Shown: positions 16,923-26,301, numbered from the stretch's first letter. The stretch: DNA of 64,000 nucleotides from Planctomonas psychrotolerans (GCF_008642235.1 NZ_SJEV01000001.1:868001-932000); one strand, 5' to 3'. The notes: generated from the sequence alone by a model not told the origin. A program made the numbers and translations.

Positions 16923-17825
16923 TCAGGCGGCGGTTGCGATCGAGGTGAGAACGAACTGACGCACCGGCGCAGCCCGGGAGGCGGAGCAGGTGCTGAGCAT
17001 CGGCTCCGAGAGCGATTCGGCGAGGCATACCGTGACGGCGGTTCCGTCGTGATCGAGAACCACCGTCCACAGGTCCCCGTCCTTGCTGGAGCTGACCGGG
17101 TGGAAGCTGTCGATGCGGTAGTCGTGGGACGCGCTTCGCGCGTAACCCTGGGCGGCCTGCACCACATTGGGCAGAGCGCTGCGGCCGCGGAAGTAGCGGG
17201 CGTCGATCGTGCCGGTGCGGCTGCGGTCGACCACGTCCTCCGCATGCTCGGGCAGAACCCTGCCGTAGTACAACCCGTGGGGGAAGACGATCATGGTGGC
17301 CGCGAAGCGGTCACCGCCGAGGTGCGAGCACTCCCACGTGTGTTCGGGCAGCGCCTTGGCGAGGGCGGACACCACAGGGCGACCCTTCACGGCGCAGCAC
17401 TGGTCGTGACGTGCGTGGGTGCAGACGCACACGACCGGCTGCGTGGACGGCTCCCCCGCGGTTCCGTCGAGCGGAACCTCGAGCAGCTTCTCCGGATCGT
17501 CGACGGAGCCCCACCGCACCTCCTCGCGCCCGGGCCGCGCGTCGACGTAGGCCCAGCGCCAGCGCGACTGGTGACGGCGCTCATCGGCACGGCGACCGGT
17601 GCGCCGGATGGCGAGCGGACGCATCCCCTCACCCTCCACACGGCGAACGAGACGGCGGCCGAGCGCCGGGTCGAGCCGGGACTGCAGGAACGCGTGCGTC
17701 CCCCAGGCGCCATCGATCTCCACGAGGAACCAGCGCTCGCCATAACCGGCGGTGCCGGTCAGCGGATCCTGGCGTTCCTCGGAGCGGTCGCTGCAGGGAC
17801 GCCAGCCCTCACTCGACGGGGTCAT
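16923..17825 (-). CDS. sucrase/ferredoxin-like family protein
   Basis: A 300-residue Suc_Fer-like protein. The cysteine cluster CVCTHARHDQCC (Cys133, 135, 143, 144) and CSHLGGDRFAAT (Cys166) match the thioredoxin-like ferredoxin fold of this family, which is expected to bind a [2Fe-2S] cluster; Cys11 is additional. The name sucrase is historical and does not imply sugar cleavage. The ATG at 17825 overlaps the stop of the JmjC oxygenase gene, so the two are translationally coupled. In this context it may supply electrons or keep the oxygenase iron reduced; that is inference. The C-terminus (residues 200-300) is a helical tail with a conserved-looking SHDYRIDSFHPVSS. Confidence 0.82.
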   Translation of the reverse strand: MTPSSEGWRPCSDRSEERQDPLTGTAGYGERWFLVEIDGAWGTHAFLQSRLDPALGRRLVRRVEGEGMRPLAIRRTGRRADERRHQSRWRWAYVDARPGREEVRWGSVDDPEKLLEVPLDGTAGEPSTQPVVCVCTHARHDQCCAVKGRPVVSALAKALPEHTWECSHLGGDRFAATMIVFPHGLYYGRVLPEHAEDVVDRSRTGTIDARYFRGRSALPNVVQAAQGYARSASHDYRIDSFHPVSSSKDGDLWTVVLDHDGTAVTVCLAESLSEPMLSTCSASRAAPVRQFVLTSIATAA

Positions 17826-19060
17826 CGCACCACCAGCACGCCCTCGCGCACGAGTCGGCGGGCCACGACCAGTGAGGAATCGGCATCGAGGTCGGCGAGT
17901 TCCCCCGCGCGTTCGATCCGACCGTCCCTGATGCGGTCGAGAGCCGCCGCGCACTCGAGCGGCAGGCTCACCGTCTTGCTGCCGAGCACGATGCGCACGC
18001 CCGAGTCATCCTGTTCCACGCGAGCCGAGAGCCCGCCGCGCCACTGCACACGGGTCGATGCGATCATGGCCCCGAGCGCGTCGATGGTGGCCAGGGGGCG
18101 CACCGGCTCCGGTCGGATCGAGTCCCTCAGCCGCCGGTCGAGGCGCTGCGCCACCGTCGACTCGAGGTCGCCGGGGGCGGACAGCTGCTGCTGCAGCGCG
18201 CGCACCGTGTCCCCGACGATCGACTCGAGCTCCGGCGACGACGCGTCGAACCCGAGCGGCAGCGACTGCCGGAGCCCCGGTTCCTGCGCCGCCGCTGCGA
18301 GCACGCGCTCGACGATCTCGTAGCGGGTGAGGGCGGCCACGCCGAGGGTCAAGTGGATGGAGGTGTCGCCGAGGGCGGTCGCGGAGTGGATCCAGCCCCG
18401 GGGAAGATAGAGCACATCGCCCGGCCGGAGCGTGGCATCGATGGCGGGCTGCTCGAGCGCCCGCGTGGCGACCGCATCGCGGTGGTCGGTCCACGGCTGG
18501 TCGGAGAGCGGGTCCTGATGCACCGGCGCGTGAATGGTCCAGTGCTTCTCGCCGTGCACCTGCACGACGAAGACGTCGTGCACGTCGTAGTGGGGGTCGA
18601 AGCCGCGCGAGGCGGCGGGAGTGATGTAGGCGTTCACCTGGCACGGGTGCCGCAGGTCGGCGACGAGTTGGCGGGTGAAGGTGGCGAGCGGCTCCCAGGT
18701 GCGGTGGAGACCCTGCAGCACGAGGGTCGACCCCGCGGCGTACTCCTCGAGCACCTTCTCCGAGCTCAGCTGGTCGCCGATTTCCGCGCCGAAGCCGCCG
18801 GAGGCGGTGTACCGGGAGGACGTGAGCACGGTGCCCTCGTTCGCCATGCGCACGAACGGTGTGCGGATCGCCCGTTCGGCGACCAGTTCATCCACCGCGT
18901 CCGCGCTGAAGAGATCGGAGAAGTCCTCGCCGAGCTCGTCGGAACGGCTGAGGAGCGGCCCGACGGACCAGTACCTGGCACCGAAGTCGTCGGCCGCGGC
19001 ACCGACCAGACGGGAGAGCGCGGGCCGGCGAACCGACCCGCGCTCGTCACGTGCTGACAT
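17822..19060 (-). CDS. JmjC/cupin-type 2-oxoglutarate oxygenase (ribosomal-oxygenase-like)
   Basis: A 412-residue protein of the RoxA/NO66/MINA type. The iron triad is visible: His157-Tyr-Asp159 in FDPHYDVHD and distal His225 in PRGWIHSA, with VFVVQVHGEKHWTIHAP between them supplying the 2-oxoglutarate lysine region. The N-terminal jelly-roll, middle dimerisation helices and a C-terminal winged-helix-like part fit the family length. Known relatives hydroxylate Arg or His side chains of ribosomal proteins. Here the gene starts inside the stop codon of a His-containing Asp/Gly repeat peptide gene and ends overlapping the ferredoxin-like gene, so the peptide is the obvious candidate substrate (inference). 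TTG at 19063 is a less likely start. Confidence 0.85.
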   Translation of the reverse strand: MSARDERGSVRRPALSRLVGAAADDFGARYWSVGPLLSRSDELGEDFSDLFSADAVDELVAERAIRTPFVRMANEGTVLTSSRYTASGGFGAEIGDQLSSEKVLEEYAAGSTLVLQGLHRTWEPLATFTRQLVADLRHPCQVNAYITPAASRGFDPHYDVHDVFVVQVHGEKHWTIHAPVHQDPLSDQPWTDHRDAVATRALEQPAIDATLRPGDVLYLPRGWIHSATALGDTSIHLTLGVAALTRYEIVERVLAAAAQEPGLRQSLPLGFDASSPELESIVGDTVRALQQQLSAPGDLESTVAQRLDRRLRDSIRPEPVRPLATIDALGAMIASTRVQWRGGLSARVEQDDSGVRIVLGSKTVSLPLECAAALDRIRDGRIERAGELADLDADSSLVVARRLVREGVLVVR

Positions 19061-19317
19061 CAAGCGGAACCGTCGGCGCCGCCGTCGTGGCCGTCAGCGT
19101 TCGCGCCGCCGTCAGCGGTGCCCTCGCCGGCATCGGCAGATCCGTCGGCGCCGCCGTCGTGGCCGTCGGCGTTGGCGCCGCCGTCGGCGAGGCCCTCACC
19201 GGCGTCGGCGGTGCCGTCTGCTCCGCCGTCGTGGCCCTCGGGGTTCGCCCCGCCGTCCGCGGTGCCCTCGTCCTTCGAGGAGATGTTCGTGGTGATGTCG
19301 TCGTCGTTAATGCTCAT
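19060..19317 (-). CDS. Asp/Gly-rich repeat peptide, candidate modified-peptide precursor
   Basis: An 85-residue acidic peptide. Residues 1-18 (MSINDDDITTNISSKDEG) look like a leader; residues 19-85 are two full and one 19-residue copy of a 24-residue unit containing DGGANADGHDGGADG and ADAGEG. Each unit has exactly one His, and the repeats otherwise use almost only Asp, Gly, Ala, Asn, Glu, Thr and Ser. There is no Cys, signal peptide or membrane segment. GGAGG stands seven bases before the ATG. The stop overlaps the start of the JmjC oxygenase by four bases. Leader-plus-repeat layout and coupling to a side-chain oxygenase suggest a ribosomally made, post-translationally hydroxylated peptide. 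Function is unknown; a metal-binding acidic repeat protein is the alternative. Confidence 0.75.
   Translation of the reverse strand: MSINDDDITTNISSKDEGTADGGANPEGHDGGADGTADAGEGLADGGANADGHDGGADGSADAGEGTADGGANADGHDGGADGSA
19063..19263 (-). repeat. 72-bp coding tandem repeat inside the peptide gene
   Basis: Two full 72-base units (19192-19263, 19120-19191) and a 57-base partial unit (19063-19119). Units differ by only a few bases, so the array grew by recent duplication in frame with the 24-residue peptide unit. Confidence 0.9.
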
Positions 19318-19661
19318 GCTGAACCTCCGAAGTTGTTCCGAACGTCGTATGCCGCTCGTTCCCCAGCGTACTTCGCCTCCCCGTCGCGTGTCCGGTCCGC
19401 CCGCCTGCGCCCCCTGAGCGTGTCGAAGGGAGGCTCCGTCACTCGCGCGCCTTCGACCCGCACGCTCCCTCACGCTCCCTGAGCTCCTCGAAGGGAGGTT
19501 ACGTTACGTCCCTTCGACAGGCTCAGGGACCGCCCTTCGACAGGCTCAGGGACCGCCCTTCGACAGGCTCAGGGACCGTGTGGCTGAGGGACCGCCCTTC
19601 GACAGGCTCAGGGACCGTGGGGCTCAGGGACAGCCCTTCGACAGGCTCAGGGACCGTGGGC
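19318..19661. repeat. spacer holding five copies of a 23-bp dispersed repeat
   Basis: Copies start at 19510, 19533 and 19556 (directly adjacent), then 19597 and 19634; the core is CCCTTCGACAGGCTCAGGG followed by ACCG. Diverged reverse copies lie near 19411 and 19474, and partial units GGCTCAGGGAC fill the rest. The outer CCCT/AGGG ends pair, so single copies can form small hairpins. No gene is supported in this spacer; the only frames are products of the repeat. Confidence 0.85.
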
Positions 19662-20885
19662 TCAGGGAACGGGAGGGGCGACGGCGCGCGGGTTGGCGAG
19701 GATGTCGGCGAAGGCGAGTTCCGCCGCACCCACCATCAGGATGTCGCGGCCGAGGCGCGCGCGTTCGATGCGCACGTCATCACGCGGGCCGCGCATGGCC
19801 TGACCGCGCATCGCCCGGTCGAGCGCCACCGGTGCCACGGCGTGGAGCAATCCGAGGAAGCCGCCCAGCACGATGACCCCCGGGTTGAGCAGGTTCACGG
19901 CGTTGCGCAGCGCGATGCCGAGAAAACCGACCTGTGCATCCACCACCCGGGCGAGAGCGGCCGGCGGCGCATCCGACGCGTACGCCGCTCCCAGTTCGTC
20001 CTCCAGTCGCTCCGATTCGCCTGGCGCGAGGCCCAGCGCATCGAGCAGCGGCGCGCGCGACACCTCCGTCTCGAGACACCCGTTCGCCCCGCAGTGACAC
20101 AGGGCACCACCGCTCGAGACGAGTGTGTGGCCCAGCTCGCCGGCGTAGCCCGCGGCACCCGTGAGCAGCGCTCCGCCGCTGATGACGCCGCCTCCGATAC
20201 CGCTGGCACCACCGTTCAGGTAGAGGATGTTGTCCGCCCCGCGGCCCGCACCGAAGACCTTCTCGGCGTTGGCGCCGAGGCTCGCGTCGTTCGCAGCGCG
20301 CACCGGGAAGCCGGTGGCCTCGCGCAGCAACTGGGCGATGGGTTCGTCGTTCCACTCGAGGTGCGGCGCGTAGGTGACCATGCCGTCCTCCGCGCGGGTG
20401 AGCCCGGGCACCGCCACCCCGACGCCGACGATGCGCGGTGCACCGGGGCGCGAGCGGATGTCGTGGACGATGGCGGCGGAGATGTCGACCACCTCCCGCG
20501 CGGAGGGGATGGCGGGCGTCTCGTGCCGCACCCGGTGCAGCATGCCGCCGCCGAGCCCGACCAGTCCGACCGTGATGGCGTCGATCTCGGGGTTGATGGC
20601 GATCGCCGCCGTGCTCGCATCCGCATGCACGGTCGGACTCGGCCTGCCGATCGCGTTGCTGCCCATCGGCGCGGCCTCGTAGGCGAGACCGAGTTCGGCG
20701 AGCTGGGTGGCAAGAGTGGCGATCGTGGAGCGGTTGAGACCGGTGGCACGGGTGAGTTCGGCCCGCGAGTGCGGCCCGTCGTGGTGCACCAACGACAGCA
20801 CGGTTGCGAGGTTGGAGCGCCGCGCGGAATCACCCGCGCCCCCACTCGCACCCGTGCCCGCCGGGGTCGGGCGTGCCTCGGTCAC
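19662..20885 (-). CDS. ROK family transcriptional repressor, XylR-like
   Basis: A 407-residue ROK protein with an N-terminal winged helix (SNLATVLSLVHHDGPHSRAELTRATGLNRSTIATLATQL, about residues 24-62) and a sugar-kinase-like effector domain: ANDASLGANAEKVFGAG, SGIGGGVISGG and the CHCGANGCLE zinc motif near residue 270. The usual DxGGT phosphate loop is replaced by AINPEIDAITVG, so it probably binds sugar without phosphorylating it. GTG at 20885 has GGAAGG in front. It lies 41 bases after the epimerase gene on the same strand and close to xylA/xylB, so it is the likely xylose repressor acting on the palindrome at 23392-23408. Confidence 0.85.
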   Translation of the reverse strand: MTEARPTPAGTGASGGAGDSARRSNLATVLSLVHHDGPHSRAELTRATGLNRSTIATLATQLAELGLAYEAAPMGSNAIGRPSPTVHADASTAAIAINPEIDAITVGLVGLGGGMLHRVRHETPAIPSAREVVDISAAIVHDIRSRPGAPRIVGVGVAVPGLTRAEDGMVTYAPHLEWNDEPIAQLLREATGFPVRAANDASLGANAEKVFGAGRGADNILYLNGGASGIGGGVISGGALLTGAAGYAGELGHTLVSSGGALCHCGANGCLETEVSRAPLLDALGLAPGESERLEDELGAAYASDAPPAALARVVDAQVGFLGIALRNAVNLLNPGVIVLGGFLGLLHAVAPVALDRAMRGQAMRGPRDDVRIERARLGRDILMVGAAELAFADILANPRAVAPPVP

Positions 20886-20926
20886 GGTCCTTCCCCGACG
20901 GTCGAGTCAGTCAACGCGAGCGCTGG

Positions 20927-21931
20927 TCACCGAGTGCTGAACGCGGCGTCGAACGACGCCGTGGGCGGGTCGAACGCGAGGCTGCGCACGAACTCGAGGG
21001 CCTCCGGCGCTCCCACCAGACGGTCCATACCGGCATCCTCCCACTCCACGGAGATCGGGCCGTCGTAGCCGATGGTGTTCATCATGCGGAAGCACTTCTC
21101 CCACGGCACGTCGCCGTGGCCGGTCGAGACGAAGTCCCAGCCGCGTCGCGGGTCGGACCAGGCGAGGTGGGAACCGAGAATGCCGTTCCGCCCGTTGCCG
21201 GTGTTGAGCTTGGCGTCCTTGCAGTCCACGTGGAAGATCTTGTCGCGGAACTCGTACATGAAGTCGGCCGCGTCGAGGTTCTGCCAGACGAAGTGGCTCG
21301 GGTCCCAGTTGAGACCGAAGGCCTCGCGGTGGCCGATCGCCTCGAGCGCCGCGTGGGTGCTCCAGTAGTCGTAGGCGATCTCACTCGGGTGCACCTCGTG
21401 GGCGAAGCGCACCCCCACCTCGTCGAAGACGTCGAGGATCGGGTTCCAGCGGTCGGCGAAGTCCTTGTAGCCGGCGTCGATCAGGTCCTGCGACACGGGC
21501 GGGAACATCGCGATGTACTTCCAGATGGACGACCCGGTGAAACCGATCACGGTCTTCACGCCGAGTCGGGCCGCCGTGCGTGCGGTGTTCTTCATCTCCT
21601 CGGCCGCACGCTGCCGCACGCCCTCCGGGTCGCCGTCGCCCCAGACGCTGTCGGGCAGGATGTCGCGGTGCCGCTGGTCGATCGGATCGTCGCAGACCGC
21701 CTGGCCCTTCAGGTGGTTGGAGATCGCCCACACCTTGAGGTTGTACTTCTCGAGCAGGGCGAGCTTCTCGGCGATGTAGTCGTCGTCGGTCGCTCCGCGG
21801 TTCACGTCGAGGTGGTCGCCCCAGCAGGCGATCTCGAGTCCGTCGTATCCCCATTCGGAGGCGAGGCGCGCGACCTCCTCGAAGGGGAGGTCGGCCCACT
21901 GGCCGGTGAAGAGAGTGATCGGACGTGCCAT
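20927..21931 (-). CDS. xylose-isomerase-like TIM-barrel sugar epimerase/isomerase
   Basis: A 334-residue AP-endonuclease-2-type TIM barrel. Metal-site residues are visible in [35 protein letters not shown] and [12 protein letters not shown]. An excellent AGGAGG site precedes ATG at 21931. It is transcribed with the Gfo/Idh oxidoreductase gene 50 bases upstream, a common pairing in inositol, keto-sugar and glycoside pathways. Probable role is interconversion of a keto-sugar produced by that dehydrogenase; the substrate is not evident. Confidence 0.87.
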   Translation of the reverse strand: MARPITLFTGQWADLPFEEVARLASEWGYDGLEIACWGDHLDVNRGATDDDYIAEKLALLEKYNLKVWAISNHLKGQAVCDDPIDQRHRDILPDSVWGDGDPEGVRQRAAEEMKNTARTAARLGVKTVIGFTGSSIWKYIAMFPPVSQDLIDAGYKDFADRWNPILDVFDEVGVRFAHEVHPSEIAYDYWSTHAALEAIGHREAFGLNWDPSHFVWQNLDAADFMYEFRDKIFHVDCKDAKLNTGNGRNGILGSHLAWSDPRRGWDFVSTGHGDVPWEKCFRMMNTIGYDGPISVEWEDAGMDRLVGAPEALEFVRSLAFDPPTASFDAAFSTR

Positions 21932-21981
21932 GGTCGTTCCTCCTGTGGATTCGTTGGGGTCGGGATGTCGTGGGGAGCGGG

Positions 21982-23151
21982 TCAGCTGGTCGCGGTCCAG
22001 GCGCTGCCGTTGTCGGAGCTGGCCTCGACGGCGTCCAGCACCTGCTGCACCTGGAGCCCGTCGGCGAACGACGGTGTGGGCTGCGTGCCGCCCGCGATGG
22101 CCTCCAAAAAGTCCTTCGCCTGGTGGGAGAAGCCGTGCTCGTAGCCGATCATGTGACCGGTGGGCCACCAGGCGGACATGTAGGGGTGGTCGGGTTCGGT
22201 CACGTAGATCTTCTTGAAGCCGAGCTCGGTGTCCGGCGCGGTCGCGTCGTAGTAGTCGAGCGAGTTCATGTCCTCGAGGTCGAAGGAGATCGCGCCCTTC
22301 GATCCGGAGACCTCGATGCGCAGGGCATTCTTCCGCCCGGTGCTGAAGCGCGTGGCCTCGAACGAACCGACGCCGCCGCCCTCGAACCGGCCGGTGAACA
22401 GCGCCAGGTCGTCGACGGTGACCTCGCCGCGCTCCTCCGACGCCGTGCCGGACAGGCCCCGGCCCGCCGCGAGCAGGGGCCGCTCCTTCACGAGCGTCTC
22501 GAGGATGCCCGACACGCTGGTGAGGCGACGCCCGGTGATGAACTGGGCCAGGTCGATGGCGTGGGCGCCGATGTCGCCGAGGGCCCCTGAGCCGGCGAGC
22601 TCCTTCTTCATGCGCCACGTGAGCGGCGCTTCGGGGTCGACCAGCCAGTCCTGCAGATAGTTGGCACGCACCTGGCGGATCTCGCCGATCTTGCCGGCGG
22701 CCACGAGGTCGCGGGCGAAGGTGGCGGCCGGGACCCGGCGGTAGGTGAATCCGACCATCGCATACACGCCCTTGGCCGCGGCCCGCTCGGCGGCCTCTGC
22801 CATGGCGCGCGCCTCCTCGACCGTGTTGGCCAGCGGCTTCTCGCACATCACGTGCTTGCCGGCATCCAATGCCGCGATCGCGATCTCGGCGTGCGAGTCA
22901 CCGGGCGTGACGATGTCGATGATGTCGATGTCGTCGCGTTCGATGGCGCGGCGCCAATCGGTGTCGCTCTCCTGCCAGCCCCACTTGGTGGCTGCCTCGG
23001 ACACGGCCTCCGCATTGCGGCCGACGACGAGGGTCATTTCGGGCGAAACGGGCAGATCGAAGAACCGGGGCGCGACGCGCCAGCCTTGCGAATGCGCGGC
23101 TCCCATGAAGCCGTATCCGATCATTCCGACGCGCAGTGGGGAGGCTGACAT
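21982..23151 (-). CDS. Gfo/Idh/MocA family oxidoreductase at the xylose locus
   Basis: A 389-residue NAD(P)-dependent dehydrogenase of the Gfo/Idh/MocA class. [17 protein letters not shown] is the dinucleotide loop, MCEKPLANT near residue 102 the family motif, and [16 protein letters not shown] near 190 the substrate-side segment. The C-terminus ([24 protein letters not shown]) resembles ThuB/LacA-like glycoside 3-dehydrogenases. AAGGAAAA precedes the ATG. It is divergent from xylA; the shared 289-base spacer holds a full operator for xylA and a matching half-site close to this gene's probable -10 region. Confidence 0.88.
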   Translation of the reverse strand: MSASPLRVGMIGYGFMGAAHSQGWRVAPRFFDLPVSPEMTLVVGRNAEAVSEAATKWGWQESDTDWRRAIERDDIDIIDIVTPGDSHAEIAIAALDAGKHVMCEKPLANTVEEARAMAEAAERAAAKGVYAMVGFTYRRVPAATFARDLVAAGKIGEIRQVRANYLQDWLVDPEAPLTWRMKKELAGSGALGDIGAHAIDLAQFITGRRLTSVSGILETLVKERPLLAAGRGLSGTASEERGEVTVDDLALFTGRFEGGGVGSFEATRFSTGRKNALRIEVSGSKGAISFDLEDMNSLDYYDATAPDTELGFKKIYVTEPDHPYMSAWWPTGHMIGYEHGFSHQAKDFLEAIAGGTQPTPSFADGLQVQQVLDAVEASSDNGSAWTATS

Positions 23152-23309
23152 GGTGGCTTTTCCTTCTCTTCGTGTATCGGTGGCTCGTCCGGGACCGACG
23201 AGGACGTCGGTGCGGAGCACGCCTCCGCCGGACGGCGGGGCACGGCCTCCGCGGCACGTTCCTCGCGTGAGCCGTGCTCGACGAGAGTCCGCGTCAACGG
23301 TGACGTTTC

Positions 23310-23318
23310 CTGCAACAT
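23310..23318 (-). promoter_or_regulatory. operator half-site and possible -10 of the Gfo/Idh-epimerase operon
   Basis: On the minus strand ATGTTGCAG matches the left arm ATGTTGTAG of the xylA operator at 8 of 9 bases. It overlaps a TATGTT hexamer that could be the -10 box for the gene starting at 23151. Confidence 0.4.
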
Positions 23319-23391
23319 AACAGAGCCGCACCCGGCCGTGCGGATCGCGGAAGCCGCGTTCCGACCGGGACACTGGTCTCCTTCCAGAATA

Positions 23392-23408
23392 TGTTGTAGC
23401 CTTCAACA
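23392..23408. promoter_or_regulatory. xylA operator for a ROK/XylR-type repressor
   Basis: TGTTGTAGCCTTCAACA is a 17-base odd palindrome with seven of eight pairs matched (TGTTG-N-AG / CT-N-CAACA). It is 33-49 bases upstream of the xylA start and overlaps a TATGTT -10-like hexamer at 23390-23395, a position suited to repression. Confidence 0.65.
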
Positions 23409-23440
23409 AATCGAGTCCCAATGACGTGAAAGAAGTGATG

Positions 23441-24631
23441 ATGAGCGTGCAACCCACTCGCGAGGACAAGTTCTCCTTCGGCCTCTGGACCATCGGCTAC
23501 AACGGCACCGACCCGTTCGGTGGCCCCACCCGCCCCGAGCTCGACGTCGTGGAGGCGGTCACTCGCCTCAGCGAACTGGGTGCCTACGGCCTGACCTTCC
23601 ATGACGACGACCTCTTCGCCTTCGGATCCACCGACGCCGAGCGCCAGAAGCAGATCGACCGCCTCAAGCAGGCCCTGTCCGACACCGGCCTCGTCGTGCC
23701 GATGGTCACGACCAACCTGTTCAGCGCCCCCGTCTTCAAGGACGGCGGTTTCACCTCGAACGACCGTGCCGTGCGCCGCTTCGCACTCCGCAAGGTGCTC
23801 CGCAACATCGACCTCGCCGCCGAGCTCGGCGCGAAGACGTTCGTCATGTGGGGCGGCCGTGAGGGCAGCGAGTACGACGCGGCCAAGGACATCCAGGGCG
23901 CCCTCGAGCGCTACCGCGAGGCCGTCAACCTCATGGGCGACTACGTGACCGACAAGGGCTACGACATCCGCTTCGCCATCGAGCCGAAGCCGAACGAGCC
24001 GCGCGGTGACATCCTGCTGCCGACGCTCGGCCACGCCCTCGCGTTCATCGAGACGCTGGAGCGCCCCGAGCTCGTCGGCATCAACCCCGAGGTCGGCCAC
24101 GAGCAGATGGCCGGGCTGAACTTCACCCACGGCATCGCCCAGGCGCTGTACCAGGGCAAGCTCTACCACATCGATCTCAACGGGCAGCGCGGCATCAAGT
24201 ACGACCAGGACCTCGTGTTCGGTCACGGCGACCTGCAGAACGCGTTCTCGCTCGTCGACCTGCTCGAGAACGGCGGCCCGAACGGTGGCCCCGCCTACGA
24301 CGGTCCGCGCCACTTCGACTACAAGCCGAGCCGCACCGAGGACATCACCGGAGTCTGGGACTCCGCTGCCGCCAACATGCGCATGTACCTGCTGCTCAAG
24401 GAGCGCGCCGCGGCCTTCCGCGCCGACCCCGAGGTGCAGGAGGCGCTCACGGCGTCGCGCGTGGACGAGATCCGCACCAACACGCTGAACGACGGCGAAA
24501 GCTACGACGACCTGCTCGCCGACTCGAGCGCGTACGAGGACTTCGACGCGAGCGCGTACTTCGGCGGCAAGGGCTTCGGCTTCGTCCGCCTGCAGCAGCT
24601 GGCCCTCGAGCACCTGCTCGGCGCCCGCTGA
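23441..24631 (+). CDS. xylA: xylose isomerase
   Basis: A 396-residue class I (actinobacterial) xylose isomerase converting D-xylose to D-xylulose in the cytoplasm. With the start at 23441 ([11 protein letters not shown]) the catalytic residues fall at the classic positions: His54 in FHDDDL, Glu181 in [11 protein letters not shown] and His220 in [12 protein letters not shown]; metal-binding [20 protein letters not shown] follows. [15 protein letters not shown] is the sugar-binding signature. ATG at 23438 and GTG at 23426 are alternative starts. It begins the xylAB operon, with a structured spacer before xylB. Confidence 0.97.
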   Translation: MSVQPTREDKFSFGLWTIGYNGTDPFGGPTRPELDVVEAVTRLSELGAYGLTFHDDDLFAFGSTDAERQKQIDRLKQALSDTGLVVPMVTTNLFSAPVFKDGGFTSNDRAVRRFALRKVLRNIDLAAELGAKTFVMWGGREGSEYDAAKDIQGALERYREAVNLMGDYVTDKGYDIRFAIEPKPNEPRGDILLPTLGHALAFIETLERPELVGINPEVGHEQMAGLNFTHGIAQALYQGKLYHIDLNGQRGIKYDQDLVFGHGDLQNAFSLVDLLENGGPNGGPAYDGPRHFDYKPSRTEDITGVWDSAAANMRMYLLLKERAAAFRADPEVQEALTASRVDEIRTNTLNDGESYDDLLADSSAYEDFDASAYFGGKGFGFVRLQQLALEHLLGAR

Positions 24632-24635
24632 TGTC

Positions 24636-24701
24636 CCGCCGAACTGCCCACCTCGGTGGGTCCTTCGTCGGCCCGATGAGCCGGAGCGGGCAGTTCGGCG
24701 G
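24636..24701 (+). promoter_or_regulatory. long-range RNA hairpin between xylA and xylB
   Basis: A perfect 14-base inverted repeat (CCGCCGAACTGCCC at 24636-24649 and its complement at 24688-24701) encloses two smaller hairpins, CCCACC-TCGGTGGG and CGGCCCG-ATGAGCCG, so the RNA can form a three-way junction. Its 3' arm ends seven bases before the xylB GTG and covers the only purine-rich stretch there, so it could tune xylB translation or protect xylA mRNA. Confidence 0.6.
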
Positions 24702-24707
24702 CGCGCG

Positions 24708-26165
24708 GTGACGCTCGTCGCGGGGGTCGACTCCTCCACCCAGAGCTGCAAGGTCGTCATCCGGGATGCGGACAGCGGCGCCCTGGTGCGATCGGGGCGC
24801 GCGAGCCACCCCGACGGCACGGAGGTCGACCCGGTCGCCTGGCTGACCGCCCTGCAGTCCGCGATCGGCGACGCCGGAGGCATCGACGATGTGGCCGCGA
24901 TCTCGATCGCCGGCCAGCAGCACGGCATGGTCGTGCTCGACTCGGCCGGACGGGTGATCCGGAACGCGCTCCTGTGGAACGACACGCGGAGCGCGCAGGC
25001 GGCCGCCGACCTGATCGACGAGGTCGGTGCTGCCGCGTACGCCCGCCGCAGCGGATCGGTTCCGGTCGCATCCTTCACCGCCACGAAGCTGCGGTGGCTG
25101 CGGGACGCGGAACCGGACAACGCCGCGCGCGTCGCCGCGGTCGCACTCCCCCACGACTGGCTGACCTGGCGTCTTCGCGGCTACGGTCCGGAGGGGGAGA
25201 GCCCCCTCGGACCCGTGCTCGAGGAGTTGACCACCGACCGCTCCGACGCGAGCGGCACCGGGTACTGGAACCCCGCGCGCGGCGAGTACGACCTCGACCT
25301 GTTCGCCCTCGCGCTCGGACGGCCGGGCCGCGAGGCGGTCGGGAACGAGGCGGGTGCGGTCGCGGACGACACCGATGCGGTGCTGCTGCCCAAGGTGCTC
25401 GGCCATGCCGACCGCGCGGGCAGCCTGCCCGACCGGCCCGACGTGGTCGTCGGCGTGGGCGCGGGAGACAACGCGGGCGCCGCACTCGGCATCGGTGCCG
25501 CAGCCGGCGACGTGGTGGTGTCCATCGGCACGAGCGGCACCGTGTTCGCGGTCGCCGAGGACCTCACCCCCGACGAGACCGGGTCGGTGGCGGGCTTCGC
25601 CGATGCGAGCGGGCTCTATCTGCCGCTCGTCGCCACCCTGAACGCAGCGCGCATCCTCACCTCCATCGGCGGTGTGCTCGGCGTGGATCACGACGAGTTC
25701 GCGCGACTCGCGCTCGAGGCGGAGCCCGGCTCCGGTGGCGCGGTGCTCGTGCCCTACTTCGAGGGCGAGCGCACGCCCAACCTGCCGAACGCCACCGCCA
25801 GCCTGCACGGGTTGACGATCGCGTCGACCACTCGCGGCAACCTGGCGCGCGCCGCCATCGAGGGGATGCTGTGCGGCCTCGCCGCGGGGCTCGACGCCGT
25901 GCGCGTACTCGGAGTGCGCGATACGCGCATCCTGCTGATCGGCGGAGCGGCCCAGAACGCCGCGGTGCAGCACATCGCGGCGCAGGTGTTCGACTCGCCG
26001 GTGGCGATCCCCGCGCCCGGCGAGTACGTCGCCGACGGTGCGGCGGTGCAGGCGGCGTGGGCGCTCACCGGCACTCGGCCGACCTGGTCGACGGAGATCG
26101 TCGCGACCCCCGAATCCGACACCCGACCCGTCATCCGCGAGCAGTACGCGCGGCACGCCGGCTGA
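24708..26165 (+). CDS. xylB: xylulokinase
   Basis: A 485-residue FGGY-family kinase phosphorylating D-xylulose to xylulose 5-phosphate. The N-terminal [19 protein letters not shown] phosphate loop, [14 protein letters not shown] near residue 70, LLWNDTRS near 90, [12 protein letters not shown] near 272 and [19 protein letters not shown] near 410 are all xylulokinase landmarks. GTG at 24708 is the family-length start but lacks a clear ribosome site; the adjoining hairpin may govern its use. It follows xylA by 76 bases. Confidence 0.93.
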   Translation: MTLVAGVDSSTQSCKVVIRDADSGALVRSGRASHPDGTEVDPVAWLTALQSAIGDAGGIDDVAAISIAGQQHGMVVLDSAGRVIRNALLWNDTRSAQAAADLIDEVGAAAYARRSGSVPVASFTATKLRWLRDAEPDNAARVAAVALPHDWLTWRLRGYGPEGESPLGPVLEELTTDRSDASGTGYWNPARGEYDLDLFALALGRPGREAVGNEAGAVADDTDAVLLPKVLGHADRAGSLPDRPDVVVGVGAGDNAGAALGIGAAAGDVVVSIGTSGTVFAVAEDLTPDETGSVAGFADASGLYLPLVATLNAARILTSIGGVLGVDHDEFARLALEAEPGSGGAVLVPYFEGERTPNLPNATASLHGLTIASTTRGNLARAAIEGMLCGLAAGLDAVRVLGVRDTRILLIGGAAQNAAVQHIAAQVFDSPVAIPAPGEYVADGAAVQAAWALTGTRPTWSTEIVATPESDTRPVIREQYARHAG

Positions 26166-26217
26166 CCCGTCCGGTCCCTCAGCTCGTCGGGCACTGGGCT
26201 CGTCGGGGGCGTTGGGT

Positions 26218-26299
26218 CCCTTCGACAGGCTCAGGGACCGTGGGCGGCTCAGGGACCGTGGGCGGCTCAGGGACCGTGGGCGGCTCCGGGACCGTGGGT
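26218..26299. repeat. dispersed 23-bp repeat followed by an 18-bp tandem array
   Basis: One full copy of the window's dispersed repeat at 26218-26240 is followed by three 18-base units TGGGCGGCTCAGGGACCG (26241-26294, last with one change). It fills the space between the convergent xylB and glycerate kinase genes; no gene is seen here. Confidence 0.85.
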
Positions 26300-26301
26300 G
26301 G

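Noticed and set aside
19510-19656. Possible CRISPR array
   Set aside because: Repeats are adjacent or spaced irregularly, without unique spacers and without cas genes.
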